A stretch of 45,659 nucleotides of DNA from Actinomycetes bacterium (lineage in GTDB: Bacteria > Actinomycetota > Acidimicrobiia > Acidimicrobiales > RAAP-2). The notes beneath the pieces were generated by a model that had not been told where the DNA came from, did no database searches, and saw only the letters and a program-made list of their open reading frames with translations. Below are positions 7,831 to 16,530 of this stretch, piece after piece. The stretch lies in the NCBI GenBank assembly GCA_021845725.1, contig JAJZVL010000020.1, forward strand, positions 1 through 45,659, read 5' to 3'. The first letter of the stretch is position 1, and each line of letters begins with the position of its first letter. The position numbers were made by a program, and so were the translations under genes.

Positions 7831-9737
7831 CTCCCGCGTGCCCGCTCGGAGCCAGGCGCCGCCCGCGCACCGGAAAGGGGCGCAGCCTGGCCCGACCTCG
7901 TCCCCGCGGCGCGGCGCGCAGGTGTCGAGGCGGGCTCCTCCACAGCGGCCACGAGCACGCCGTAGGGACCGAGCACGACCGCGCCGCCTTCGCCCGCCAC
8001 ATCTCTCACCTCGTACGCCGCGAGGGCTTCGAGCCGGCAGCCTTCGAGCACCGGTGGGCGCAGCTCGGCCGGCCCGTCGTGCAAGGTGGCTGCGACGACG
8101 ACCGGTCGCCCGCCCAGGAACGGGTCGGCGCGCCGCAAGAGCGCGAAGCTCGACGTCGCCGGGTCGAACCAGCACTCCGAGCGCTCCGGCTCGAGGCTCC
8201 CGAGCGCGGGCTCGGCCCGGCGCAGGGCGAGGAGCCGGCGCTGCCAGCCGAGGAGCTCGCGGTGGACCCCGGTGCCTGCGAGCGAGCGGTTCGGGCGGCA
8301 GGCCGCGAACGTCTCAGGGTCCTGGGGGTCCGGCGCCGCTGCGCCGGCGTGGCCGATCTCCTCGCACCTCGCCTGCCGGACGGCCGCCGCGAGCGCGGGG
8401 TCGCTGTGGTCGGTGAAGTAGTGGAAAGGGGCGGTCTCGCCGTACTCCTCGCCCATGAAGCGCAGCGGCACCCAACCCGAGCACAGCACGGCTGCGGAGA
8501 TGGGGAAGTGGGCGGCCATCGGGAGCTCGGCAGCGAGGCGGCGCCCGAAGCCGGCGTTGCCGATCTGATCGTGGTTCTGAGCGAAGACGACGAGGTGCTC
8601 GCCTCCGAGCGGTCCCGGGGGCCGTGCTCCGTGGCGGCGCTGCCGTGAGGGGGAGACCCGGTCGGCGACGACGAAGCCCTCGGTGCACGCGGTCGCGACG
8701 TCCTCTATGCCCTCGTAGTCGCCGAAGTAGCGGTCCGACTGTCCGGTGAGCGCGACCCGTAGCGAGTGGCAGAAGTCGTCGTTCCAGACGCCGTCGAGAC
8801 CCATGCCGCGCGCGGCGCGCGGGGCGACGAGCCGCGGGTCGTTCGCGGGGCTCTCTGCGACGACGGTCAGCACGCGGCCGAGTCGGCGTGCCTCGGCGTG
8901 CAGCGCGCCGGCGAGCTGTGCGACGAACGGGGACGCCGTCTGGTCGCGGATCTCGTGCACCGCGTCGAGACGGAAGCCGTCGACACCGAGCTCCCGCACC
9001 GCGCTGAGGGCGTGCTCGACGAAGTAGCGCCGGACCTCGTCGCTCCCAGGCCCGTCCACGTTGACCGCGTCGCCCCACGGCGTGCGGTACCGATCGGTCG
9101 TGTAGGGGCCGAACTCGTCGTGCACGAACCCGTCCGGACCGAAGTGGTTGTAGACCACGTCGAGGACGACGGCGATGCCCCTGCGGTGCGCGGCCGTGCA
9201 CAGCCGTGCGAGGCCCGCCCGCCCTCCGTACCCCGCGTGGACGGCGAAGGGGAAGACCCCGTCGTAGCCCCAGTTCCGCTCCCCGGGGAACGCCGCGACC
9301 GGCATCAGCTCGATCGCGCTGTAGCCCGATCCCGCGAGGTGGTCGAGCGCGGCGGCGACGCCGTCGAACGTCCCTGTCGCAGAGAAGGTGCCGACGTGCA
9401 CCTCGCAGATCACGTGTGCGGCGAGCGGGAGCCCGTGCCAGGCGCCCACCGGCTCGGCGGCCGGCGCCGCGACGACCTCGGACGGTCCGTGCACTCCCTC
9501 GGGCTGCGAGCGGGAGGCAGGATCCGCGAACGGCCCTCGCCCGTCGAGGAGGTAGCGGTAGCGGGCCCCGGCTGCGGCGGGGAAGACCCCGGCGTGGTAG
9601 CCGCCGTGCTCCTCGCCGAGCGCGCCGGCCACCTCCCCGTCGACCACGAGCTCGACCCTCCGCGCGCGTGGAGCCCACACGCTGAATCGGGTCGTCCCGC
9701 AGTCGAGGGGGAACGCGCCGTGGCGCAGTCCTCTCAC
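7821..9737 (-). CDS. treZ: Malto-oligosyltrehalose trehalohydrolase
   Basis: TreZ (EC 3.2.1.141) cleaves the alpha-1,4 bond next to the terminal trehalose made by TreY and frees trehalose. The 638-residue protein has an N-terminal beta-sandwich (E-set) domain, ending with the 'HVICEVHVGTFSATGTF' transition. A GH13 barrel follows with DVVYNHFGP, DGFRLDAVHEI (catalytic Asp), VVAESPANDPR (catalytic Glu) and 'FAQNHDQIGN' (transition-state Asp). 'LDGVWNDDFCHSLRVALTGQ' is diagnostic for TreZ rather than branching or debranching enzymes. The start is a GTG at 9737, 13 nt after the stop of the upstream gene. The last ~35 residues are Ala/Arg/Ser rich and poorly conserved-looking. Confidence 0.9.
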   Translation of the reverse strand: MRGLRHGAFPLDCGTTRFSVWAPRARRVELVVDGEVAGALGEEHGGYHAGVFPAAAGARYRYLLDGRGPFADPASRSQPEGVHGPSEVVAAPAAEPVGAWHGLPLAAHVICEVHVGTFSATGTFDGVAAALDHLAGSGYSAIELMPVAAFPGERNWGYDGVFPFAVHAGYGGRAGLARLCTAAHRRGIAVVLDVVYNHFGPDGFVHDEFGPYTTDRYRTPWGDAVNVDGPGSDEVRRYFVEHALSAVRELGVDGFRLDAVHEIRDQTASPFVAQLAGALHAEARRLGRVLTVVAESPANDPRLVAPRAARGMGLDGVWNDDFCHSLRVALTGQSDRYFGDYEGIEDVATACTEGFVVADRVSPSRQRRHGARPPGPLGGEHLVVFAQNHDQIGNAGFGRRLAAELPMAAHFPISAAVLCSGWVPLRFMGEEYGETAPFHYFTDHSDPALAAAVRQARCEEIGHAGAAAPDPQDPETFAACRPNRSLAGTGVHRELLGWQRRLLALRRAEPALGSLEPERSECWFDPATSSFALLRRADPFLGGRPVVVAATLHDGPAELRPPVLEGCRLEALAAYEVRDVAGEGGAVVLGPYGVLVAAVEEPASTPARRAAGTRSGQAAPLSGARAAPGSERARGSSR

Positions 9738-9750
9738 CTCACGAGCCTCA

Positions 9751-10482
9751 CTAGAAGGCGATGGTCGTGCGCCAGCGCTCGGCGATCGCCTCGTCGCCGA
9801 AGCGCTCTATGCCCAGCTCCTCCGCGCTCGCGCGGTTCGCTGACCAGAGCCACAGTGCCTCGGCGGGGCCGCGCAGCGCCAGGTCGGCCTTGGCGTGGGT
9901 GCGCTCGGCCGTCACCTGCCCGCCGGGGCCGAGGCGCACGACCCACTCGCCGTCGCCGTCGGTGCGGTGGAGGTGGATGGTCTCGCCCGACCACGCCGCG
10001 GGCTCCCGGCCCACCGAGCGCGCCACGATGACCGTGAGGTGCTCGTCGACGCCGTCCGCCGCGACGTCGGGGTCGATGCGCGCGGGCCTGCCGACCGCCC
10101 CCTCGGCGTCCCAGGCGTGCAGCGCCGTCTCGAGCGCCTGGCGGCGGAACCAGAAACGTGCGGAGCGCGGCATCCCGAAGGTCCAGCAGCTCGCCTCGGG
10201 GTCCGCCGCGCCGAGTGCGTCGCAGAGGCGGGCGGCCTGCACCTTCGCCCAGGCGCCCAGCGCGTCCTCCGAGCGATCCTCGGGCGCAGGGGCGCGCTCT
10301 GCACGTCTTCCCGTCGCGACGATGTCCGCGGCCCAGCCCCAGACGAGCCCCACGTGCACGACGAGGTCGGCGACCGTCCATCCCGGGCACGAGGGGACCT
10401 CGAGGTCCGTCGCGCCTGCCGACGCGTCGAGCAACGCGTCCCCACGTTCGCAGAGCACTTGGAGGTACCGGGCAGGCTCCAC
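9751..10482 (-). CDS. Maleylpyruvate isomerase / mycothiol-dependent enzyme family protein
   Basis: A 243-residue protein with the N-terminal DinB-like four-helix domain of mycothiol-dependent enzymes ('VPSCPGWTVADLVVHVGLVW', metal-binding His in the VVHVG helix), followed by a C-terminal domain ending 'ALRGPAEALWLWSANR', which is typical of the MDMPI family. These proteins use mycothiol, the actinobacterial thiol, as a cofactor in isomerase or transferase reactions; this one's substrate is unknown. The frame is open further upstream to 10587. The GTG at 10482 is preferred because homology starts just after it and because a TAGCCT -10 lies exactly 8 nt upstream, which would give a leaderless mRNA. 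It precedes treZ by 13 nt and may lead the trehalose operon. Confidence 0.8.
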   Translation of the reverse strand: MEPARYLQVLCERGDALLDASAGATDLEVPSCPGWTVADLVVHVGLVWGWAADIVATGRRAERAPAPEDRSEDALGAWAKVQAARLCDALGAADPEASCWTFGMPRSARFWFRRQALETALHAWDAEGAVGRPARIDPDVAADGVDEHLTVIVARSVGREPAAWSGETIHLHRTDGDGEWVVRLGPGGQVTAERTHAKADLALRGPAEALWLWSANRASAEELGIERFGDEAIAERWRTTIAF

Positions 10483-10490
10483 TTCCTTGG

Positions 10491-10496
10491 AGGCTA
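10491..10496 (-). promoter_or_regulatory. -10 element of a leaderless promoter (MDMPI-treZ-treY unit)
   Basis: TAGCCT on the minus strand is followed by 8 nt and then the GTG start at 10482. A weak TTCACG at 10516-10521 lies 19 nt upstream and could be a -35. There is no properly spaced Shine-Dalgarno. Confidence 0.55.
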
Positions 10497-10609
10497 CCGG
10501 CAGCGCCCTCGGGGTCGTGAACTGTTCCAGATCAGTGCGGGCGAGGCGGCGTGCGGGCGTGCCGTCTCGACGACGAGGGCCCCGCACGTCGACGGCCCGC
10601 CGTGTTCAC

Positions 10610-10615
10610 TACCCT
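10610..10615 (+). promoter_or_regulatory. -10 element of the MarP-like protease gene (leaderless)
   Basis: TACCCT is followed by 8 nt and the GTG start at 10624. The intervening gcagcagc has no Shine-Dalgarno character. No strong -35 is visible. Confidence 0.5.
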
Positions 10616-10623
10616 GCAGCAGC

Positions 10624-11793
10624 GTGGACTGGGTCGACATCGTGATCGTCGTCCTCCTGCTCGCCGCGGCGCTGCACGGGCTCCGGGTCGGTGCTCTCGT
10701 CCAGGTGCTGACGCTGGCAGGCTTCGTCCTCGGCGTCACCGTGGGAGCGCTCTTGACCGATGTCGTGGCTCCCTCTGTGCACACCCCCTCGGTGAAGGCG
10801 GGCGTGGCGATCGCGCTCGTCATCGGATGCGGCGCGATCTTCGGCGTTCTCGGGCGCATGATCGGGACCTGGGGCAACCTCGCGGCACGTCGTCTCAGGC
10901 TGGGCCGGCTCGACAGCCTGGCCGGCGTGGGCGTCGCTCTGGTGGCCACGATGTTCGGTATCTGGCTGATCGGGAACGAGCTCGTGCGGGCTCCCTATGG
11001 ATGGTTGAGCTCCGCGATCGAGCGCTCGAGCGTGGTGCAGGCGGTCGACGGGGTGATGCCGCCCCTGCCCGACGTCTTCTCACGGGTCCAGGTCTTCCTC
11101 GCGGGCTCGGGGTTCCCGCCTGTGTTCTCCGAGCTGGAGCCTTCGCCGGTGCACGTGGCGGTCCCGAGCGCCGCGTGGGCCCAGGGCGTCGCGCGCACGG
11201 CGGACGCATCGACGGTGAAGGTGCTCGGGCAGGCGTGCGGCTACGTGCAGGAGGGCTCCGCTTTCGTGGTCGGGCCCGGTGCGCTGCTGACGAACGCGCA
11301 CGTGGTCGCCGGGGAGCCGGTGACCAGCGTCGTGGTCGGGGGCCAGCAGTACCCGGCAACCGTCGTCTACTTCAACCCGACATACGACCTCGCGGTGCTG
11401 CGGACCACAGCACCTCTGGCTGCGTCGCTCACCCTCGACGCCTCGACAGTGCCGTCTGGCACGCAGGCGGCCGTCGTGGGCTATCCAGAGGACGGGCCGC
11501 TGACCGCCGCACCGGCGGCGGTCGCTGCGCAGCTCACGGCCCAGGGGCGCAACATCTACAACGAGGGCACAGTCACCCGGCAGGTGTACCAGATCGACGC
11601 GAACGTCGAGCCCGGGAACTCCGGCGGCCCCCTCGTCGACTCGGGCGGGCAGGTGATCGGCGTGGTGTTCTCGCGATCGACCGCCTACTCCGGCGTCGGG
11701 TACGCGCTGGCGTCACCTGGCGTGCGCACCCGGGTGCTGCCCGCAGTGGCTCGCACCGCGCCCGTCAGCACCGGTGCGTGCACGAGCGGCTGA
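10624..11793 (+). CDS. MarP-like membrane serine protease (CvpA domain plus trypsin-like domain)
   Basis: A 389-residue protein. About four membrane helices in residues 1-130 form a CvpA/colicin V production-type domain ('DWVDIVIVVLLLAAALHG' at the start). A chymotrypsin-fold protease domain follows at about 190-380. The catalytic triad is visible: His about 226 in LTNAHVV, Asp about 255 in YDLAVL, Ser about 333 in EPGNSGGPL. This is the architecture of mycobacterial MarP (Rv3671c), which acts outside the membrane and supports survival at acid pH. There is no PDZ domain; an orphan membrane PDZ protein lies 9 kb to the left. The open frame extends upstream over the divergent gene, but the helix start and promoter support the GTG at 10624. 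Confidence 0.85.
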   Translation: MDWVDIVIVVLLLAAALHGLRVGALVQVLTLAGFVLGVTVGALLTDVVAPSVHTPSVKAGVAIALVIGCGAIFGVLGRMIGTWGNLAARRLRLGRLDSLAGVGVALVATMFGIWLIGNELVRAPYGWLSSAIERSSVVQAVDGVMPPLPDVFSRVQVFLAGSGFPPVFSELEPSPVHVAVPSAAWAQGVARTADASTVKVLGQACGYVQEGSAFVVGPGALLTNAHVVAGEPVTSVVVGGQQYPATVVYFNPTYDLAVLRTTAPLAASLTLDASTVPSGTQAAVVGYPEDGPLTAAPAAVAAQLTAQGRNIYNEGTVTRQVYQIDANVEPGNSGGPLVDSGGQVIGVVFSRSTAYSGVGYALASPGVRTRVLPAVARTAPVSTGACTSG

Positions 11794-11856
11794 CCGTCCC
11801 GGCCGAGCGTGCCCGCGGGCCGCCCGCCTGCGCAGCGTGCGTGCAGCGGGGTAAGA

Positions 11857-13893
11857 ATGGCCGCCGTGTCGCAGCGCATCGAGGACTACGCCGTCATCGG
11901 AGACCTGCACACCATGGCGCTCGTAGGGCGCGACGGCTCCATCGACTGGCTGTGCCTCCCGCATTTCGACTCCTCGGCATGCTTTGCACGCCTGCTCGGC
12001 ACCGAGGAGAACGGCTTCTGGAAGATCGCTCCTGCCGGCGCGCCCGACAGTGTGGTCGCGACCCGGCGGCGCTACCGCGGCGACACGCTCGTGCTCGAGA
12101 CGGAGATGGACACGGCGGACGGCACGATCCGGGTCGTCGACTGCATGCCGATTCGCGAGCAGCGACCTCAGGTCGTGCGCGTGGTCGAGTGCGTCCGTGG
12201 CACGGTGCCGGTCCGCATGCAGTTGGTGGTCCGCTTCGACTACGGCGGTTCCGTCCCCTGGGTGACGCGCCATGACCACATGCTCACCGCCACCGCCGGG
12301 CCCAACGCGGTGTCGCTGTGGACGCGGGCCGAGACGCGGGGCGAGAGGCTGACGACGGTCTCGGACTTCACCTTGCGTGAAGGTCAGCAGATGACCTTCG
12401 TGCTCACGTGGTACCCGTCCCACGAGGCACCGCCCGCACCGGTCGACTCGAACTATGCGGTCGCGGTCACCGAAGCCTGGTGGCAGGCGTGGTCGTCGTC
12501 GTGCTCGTTCGAGGGTCCCTACAGGGACGCCGTGCTGCGCTCGCTCATCACCTTGAAGGCGCTCACGTACGAGCCGACCGGCGGGATCGTGGCCGCAGCG
12601 ACGACGTCACTTCCCGAGTCGCTGGGTGGCGAGCGCAACTGGGACTACCGCTACTGCTGGCTGCGCGACGCGACGCTGACCCTCGAGTCGCTCATGCGCG
12701 GCGGCTACCACACCGAGGCGATGGCCTGGCGCGACTGGCTCCTGCGGGCGACCGCCGGTGATGTCTCGAAGCTCCAGATCATGTACGGCGCGAGCGGCGA
12801 GCGGCGCCTCCACGAGTGGGAGGTCGGCTGGCTCCAGGGCTACGAGCGCTCGCGCCCCGTGCGTATCGGGAACGCTGCAGCCGCCCAGTACCAGCTCGAC
12901 GTCTACGGCGAGGTCATGTCGGCCCTCTACACGGCCGCTCGTGTCGACGGGGTCCACAGCCGGGCGATCTGGGATCTCCAGAGCAAGCTCGTGGAGTTCC
13001 TCGAAGACGGCTGGCGCCAGCCCGACGACGGGTTGTGGGAGGTGCGGGGACCGCGCCGGCACTTCACGCACTCCAAGGTCATGGCGTGGGTGGCGGTCGA
13101 CCGCGCGGTGCGCACCATGGAGGAGTGGCCTGATCTCGAGGGGCCGATCGACAAGTGGCGCCGCCTGCGCGACGAGATCCGCCACGAGATCTATGAGAAG
13201 GGTTTCGACGCCGAGAAGAACGCCTTCACGCAGTACTACGGGTCCGACGCGCTCGACGCGAGCCTCCTCATGATCCCGCGCGTCGGCTTCCTTCCCGCCA
13301 CCGACCCGAGGATGGTCGGCACCGTCGAGGCGATCGAGCGAGAGCTCGTCGAAGACGGGTTCGTGCTGCGCTACCGCACCACGGACACGGGGACAGTGGA
13401 CGGGCTCCACGGGCGAGAGGGCGCGTTCCTCGCGTGCTCGTTCTGGCTGGCCGACTGCCTGCATCTGATGGGTCGCACGGGTGACGCCGCCGCGATGTTC
13501 GAGCGGCTCCTGTCGCTGCGCAACGACCTCGGCCTCCTCGCCGAGGAGTACGACCACGTCGCCCACCGACAGGTCGGCAACTTCCCCCAGGCCTTCTCGC
13601 ACGTGTCCTTGGTGAACACCGCCTTCCTGGTCACGAACCAAGAGCCCCCTGTCGTGGCCGGGGCGCAGGGGTCGCCCCGGCGTGCGGCGAAGGGAAAGGC
13701 GTCGGCCGCCGGAACGGGTCACTGGGGGAACGGGCTCCTGCACCGGGGGGTGTCGAGCAAGGCGCGGCCCAACCACCACGACGCCCTCGACGGCGGGAAG
13801 GCCGTCACGGGGTCCAGCGGCGGCCCTGGCGCGCAGGACGGGGGCGGGGAACGTGCAGATCGCACGCTGGGGGAGAAAGGCAAGGCGACGTGA
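11857..13893 (+). CDS. Glycoside hydrolase family 15 protein (trehalase/glucoamylase-like)
   Basis: A 678-residue GH15 enzyme that probably hydrolyses trehalose or alpha-glucans to glucose. The N-terminal beta-sandwich opens with the diagnostic 'RIEDYAVIGDLHTMALVGRD' and GSIDWLCLPHFDS. The (alpha/alpha)6 barrel shows ESLGGERNWDYRYCWLRDAT and, late in the barrel, 'GREGAFLACSFWLAD' and LLAEEYD, where the catalytic Glu residues lie. These features match mycobacterial GH15 trehalases, but sequence alone does not separate trehalase from glucoamylase. The last ~70 residues are a low-complexity basic tail. An alternative start is GTG 11866, which lies 8 nt after TAAGAA and would be leaderless. It overlaps the glucose dehydrogenase gene by 4 nt, so its product glucose is probably oxidised next. 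Confidence 0.85.
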   Translation: MAAVSQRIEDYAVIGDLHTMALVGRDGSIDWLCLPHFDSSACFARLLGTEENGFWKIAPAGAPDSVVATRRRYRGDTLVLETEMDTADGTIRVVDCMPIREQRPQVVRVVECVRGTVPVRMQLVVRFDYGGSVPWVTRHDHMLTATAGPNAVSLWTRAETRGERLTTVSDFTLREGQQMTFVLTWYPSHEAPPAPVDSNYAVAVTEAWWQAWSSSCSFEGPYRDAVLRSLITLKALTYEPTGGIVAAATTSLPESLGGERNWDYRYCWLRDATLTLESLMRGGYHTEAMAWRDWLLRATAGDVSKLQIMYGASGERRLHEWEVGWLQGYERSRPVRIGNAAAAQYQLDVYGEVMSALYTAARVDGVHSRAIWDLQSKLVEFLEDGWRQPDDGLWEVRGPRRHFTHSKVMAWVAVDRAVRTMEEWPDLEGPIDKWRRLRDEIRHEIYEKGFDAEKNAFTQYYGSDALDASLLMIPRVGFLPATDPRMVGTVEAIERELVEDGFVLRYRTTDTGTVDGLHGREGAFLACSFWLADCLHLMGRTGDAAAMFERLLSLRNDLGLLAEEYDHVAHRQVGNFPQAFSHVSLVNTAFLVTNQEPPVVAGAQGSPRRAAKGKASAAGTGHWGNGLLHRGVSSKARPNHHDALDGGKAVTGSSGGPGAQDGGGERADRTLGEKGKAT

Positions 13894-14939
13894 AGGCGCT
13901 GACGGTCGTACCGCTCGAGAAGAACTCCGCGGAGCTCTCCGACATCGAGGAGCCGCCGGAGTCCGACGGCCCGGTGCTGGTCGAGACGATCGGCGTGGGG
14001 ATCTGCGGCACCGACGCCGAGATCCTCTCGGGCGAGTACGGCTGGCCCCCCCCGGGGCGCAAGCGTCTGGTACTCGGGCACGAGTCTCTTGGCAGGGTCC
14101 TCGACGCACCGTCCGGCGGACCCGTGGCGAAGGGCGATCTCGTCGTGGGGATCGTTCGCCGACCCGACCCGGTGCCGTGCAGCAACTGCGCGGTCGGCGA
14201 GTGGGACTTCTGCCGGAACGGCAAGTACACCGAACGCGGCATCAAGGAGCACGACGGCTACCTGTCCGAGCGCTACCGGATCACTCCGGAGTACGTCGTG
14301 AAGGTCGATCCCTCGCTCGGCCTGCTCGGCGTGCTGCTCGAGCCGACCAGTGTCGTGGCGAAGGCATGGGAGCAAGTCGACAAGATCGGGCACCGCGCGC
14401 ACTGGGAACCGACGAAAGCGGTGGTGACCGGCGCCGGCCCCATCGGGTTGCTCGCCGCGATGATCGGTGTCCAACGAGGCCTCGAGGTGCACGTCATCGA
14501 TCGGGTGACCTCGGGCAAGAAGCCCGACTTGGTGCGTGCCCTTGGAGCGCAGTACCACACCGGGCCAATCGAGGACGCGGTCGACGAGCCCGACGTCGTC
14601 ATCGAGTGCACCGGGGTGTCGAGCCTGGTTCTCGACGCGATGGAGCACATCGGCCCCGGCGGGGTGGTGTGCCTCACCGGCGTCTCCTCGGGCGGGCGCG
14701 AGCTGTCGGTCGACGAGGGCGCGCTGAACCGATCGATGGTGCTGGCCAACGAGTCGGTGGTCGGCTCGGTGAACGCCAACCGCCGTCACTACGAGGCCGG
14801 AGCCGATGCGCTCGCACACGCCGAGCGCGGCTGGCTCGCCGGGTTGGTGAGCCGCACCGTGGCGCTCGAGCGCTGGGAGGACGCGCTTGCCCGGACTCCC
14901 GACGACGTGAAGGTCGTGGTACAGGTGAGCGACGTATGA
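13890..14939 (+). CDS. Glucose 1-dehydrogenase, zinc-dependent medium-chain type
   Basis: A 349-residue medium-chain dehydrogenase that oxidises glucose (possibly galactose or other aldoses) to the lactone with NAD(P)+. Catalytic zinc ligands sit in GICGTD (Cys about 39) and GHES (His and Glu about 67-68). A structural-zinc lobe follows with CSNCAVGEWDFC. The 'NGKYTERGIKEHDGYLSERY' stretch is a hallmark of the archaeal-type glucose dehydrogenases of Sulfolobus and Thermoplasma. The Rossmann signature is VTGAGPIGLLAA, with a following 'VIDRV' that may set cofactor choice. It starts with a GTG that overlaps the GH15 stop (GTGA) and ends in an ATGA overlap with the next gene, so the three are translationally coupled. 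Confidence 0.85.
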   Translation: MKALTVVPLEKNSAELSDIEEPPESDGPVLVETIGVGICGTDAEILSGEYGWPPPGRKRLVLGHESLGRVLDAPSGGPVAKGDLVVGIVRRPDPVPCSNCAVGEWDFCRNGKYTERGIKEHDGYLSERYRITPEYVVKVDPSLGLLGVLLEPTSVVAKAWEQVDKIGHRAHWEPTKAVVTGAGPIGLLAAMIGVQRGLEVHVIDRVTSGKKPDLVRALGAQYHTGPIEDAVDEPDVVIECTGVSSLVLDAMEHIGPGGVVCLTGVSSGGRELSVDEGALNRSMVLANESVVGSVNANRRHYEAGADALAHAERGWLAGLVSRTVALERWEDALARTPDDVKVVVQVSDV

Positions 14940-15994
14940 GCGACGAGCCGGACCCGGGCCCGGGTCACCTCGTGACAGGGCACACGCACCTGCACGCCGG
15001 CGGAGCCGAACCAGCGGGCGAAGGCGAGCCGGCGGAGCCCTTCCCCATCGCACAGGGCATCGTGCAGATCGACACGCTGCTCGGGGGCTGGCGGCGCATG
15101 ACTGCCGGATACCTCGTGCAGGGCCCTGCCCCGGTGCTCATCGAGACGGGAAGCCGGTCGTCGGTCGCGGTGCTCCTCGCGGCACTCGAGGGGTTGGGGG
15201 TCGGGCCGGGCGACCTTGCCGGCGTGGCCGTCACCCACATCCACCTCGACCACGCCGGAGGCGTGGGCGACGTGGCGCGGGCGTTCCCGAATGCGACGGT
15301 GTACGTCCATGAGAAAGGTGCTCGGCACCTTGCGGACCCCACGCGCCTCGTGGCGTCCGCCGAGCGCGTGTACGGTCCGCTCCTCGACGGGCTCTACGGT
15401 CGCCTGGAGCCCACGCCGCCCGAGCGGCTGCACGTGCTCGCCGACACAGAGGAGGTCGTGATCGGCCCCGGGCGAGTGCTGACCGCGGTGGACTCCCCCG
15501 GCCATGCGAAGCACCATCTCGGCCTCCACGACTCGGTGAGCGGGATCCTGTTCGCCGGCGACGCCGTCGGCGTTCGGCTCCCGGATGCCGGGGTCCTGCG
15601 CCCGGCGACCCCGCCTCCGGACTTCGACCTCGACCAAGCGCTGCATTCCCTGCACAAGTTCGCCGCGCGCCGTCCATCGGGCATCGCCCTCGCGCACTAC
15701 GGGCTCCTCGGCGAGCCCGAGGCGCTGCTCGAGGAGGCAGAGGCGACGCTGCGTGGCTGGGCGGAGATCGCAGAGCGCGCGTTTCGCGAAGGTCGCGACA
15801 TCGCCAGCGCACTGGAGGAGCGTTACAGCTTCGACACGAGCCACGTACCAGCCGAGCACCGAGAGAAGCTCGAGGTGCTCAACGGCTTCCACTCGAACGC
15901 CGCAGGCCTCCAGCGCTGGCTCGCGACGCGTCGCGGCACCGGGGCCGAGGGGGCCTCCGGCGCCGCCGGCGCCGCCGGTGGAGCCACGAGCTGA
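14936..15994 (+). CDS. Metallo-beta-lactamase-fold hydrolase
   Basis: A 352-residue MBL-fold protein. Metal ligands are THIHLDHAGG (His101, His103, Asp105, His106), a later His in DSPGHAKHH (about 190) and Asp in FAGDAVG. A C-terminal helical extension with HYGLLGEPEALLEEAEATL is typical of the MBL subgroup with a C-terminal 'bridge' domain. The first ~35 residues are a disordered acidic/Gly-rich tail that includes HTHLHAGG. The substrate is unknown. Its coupling (ATGA overlap) to glucose dehydrogenase makes a lactonase or another thio/ester hydrolase in sugar metabolism possible, but that is inference. The C-terminus ends in an Ala/Gly-rich repeat. Confidence 0.8.
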   Translation: MSDEPDPGPGHLVTGHTHLHAGGAEPAGEGEPAEPFPIAQGIVQIDTLLGGWRRMTAGYLVQGPAPVLIETGSRSSVAVLLAALEGLGVGPGDLAGVAVTHIHLDHAGGVGDVARAFPNATVYVHEKGARHLADPTRLVASAERVYGPLLDGLYGRLEPTPPERLHVLADTEEVVIGPGRVLTAVDSPGHAKHHLGLHDSVSGILFAGDAVGVRLPDAGVLRPATPPPDFDLDQALHSLHKFAARRPSGIALAHYGLLGEPEALLEEAEATLRGWAEIAERAFREGRDIASALEERYSFDTSHVPAEHREKLEVLNGFHSNAAGLQRWLATRRGTGAEGASGAAGAAGGATS

Positions 15995-15998
15995 TCGG

Positions 15999-16256
15999 TC
16001 AGTCGACGCGCAGACGTCGGCGCAGGTCGTCCTGGCGCGACTCGAACTCGTCGAGCGAGATGCGGCCGTCTGCCAGGTCCTCGTGGAGGCGGGCGAACTG
16101 CTCGAGGAGGGCTTCTTGGTCCTCGTCGGGCGCCGGGCGGGCTGTCTCGCCGCGCTCTTGACGGCGAGCCAGCCGGTCCTCCTGCTTCGCCTTCGCCTTC
16201 TCCCGCTTCGCCTGATCCCGTTGGAGCTTGCCGACGGTGGTGCGCGGACGTGCCAT
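15999..16256 (-). CDS. Small basic coiled-coil protein with SHOCT-like C-terminus
   Basis: An 85-residue protein. The first half is very rich in Lys/Arg/Gln (KLQRDQAKREKAKAKQEDR), forming a charged helix. The last ~35 residues (ARLHEDLADGRISLDEFESR) resemble the short SHOCT-type helical hairpin ('L..L...G.IS.EEFE..K..LL'), which is usually a small oligomerisation module. I chose the ATG at 16256 because AAGGGG lies 5 nt before it; a GTG two codons upstream (16262) is the alternative. It lies downstream of the cold-shock gene on the same strand, 73 bp away, and is tail-to-tail with the MBL gene. Its function is unknown. Confidence 0.65.
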   Translation of the reverse strand: MARPRTTVGKLQRDQAKREKAKAKQEDRLARRQERGETARPAPDEDQEALLEQFARLHEDLADGRISLDEFESRQDDLRRRLRVD

Positions 16257-16329
16257 GGTCACCCCTTCCTCTCGGTGCTCGGGACCCGCCGGACGGAGCC
16301 GGCGAGCCTGTGGTCGAGGGCGGGGCCGG

Positions 16330-16530
16330 TCAGATCACTTTGACGTTGCGTGCCTCGTCGCCCTTGCGTCCCTGCGCGATCTCGAACTCCACTTGCTGCC
16401 CAGCCTCGAGGGTGCGGAACCCGTTGCCCTCGATGTTCGAGTAGTGGACGAACACGTCGTCTCCATCGGGTCGCGACACGAACCCGTAGCCCTTCTCGTT
16501 GCTGAAGAACTTCACGGTGCCGATCGGCAT
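16330..16530 (-). CDS. Cold-shock domain protein
   Basis: A 66-residue CspA-type OB-fold protein that binds single-stranded RNA/DNA and acts as an RNA chaperone. RNP1 is present as KGYGFVSR and RNP2 as VFVHYSNI, after the standard MPIGTVKFFSNE start. The length is that of a typical Csp. The frame is open upstream to 16716, but the family begins exactly at the ATG at 16530, which has AAGG 7-8 nt upstream. No gene occupies the 429 bp upstream, consistent with the long 5' UTRs usual for cold-shock mRNAs. Confidence 0.93.
   Translation of the reverse strand: MPIGTVKFFSNEKGYGFVSRPDGDDVFVHYSNIEGNGFRTLEAGQQVEFEIAQGRKGDEARNVKVI

Noticed and set aside
9895-10623. Upstream extension of the MarP-like frame
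   Set aside because: It is antisense to the MDMPI gene. The membrane domain starts right at GTG 10624, after a good -10.
16287-16304. 6-bp stem (CGCCGG/CCGGCG) after the cold-shock gene as a terminator
   Set aside because: The stem is short, GC-random in this background, and has no U-tract on the minus strand.
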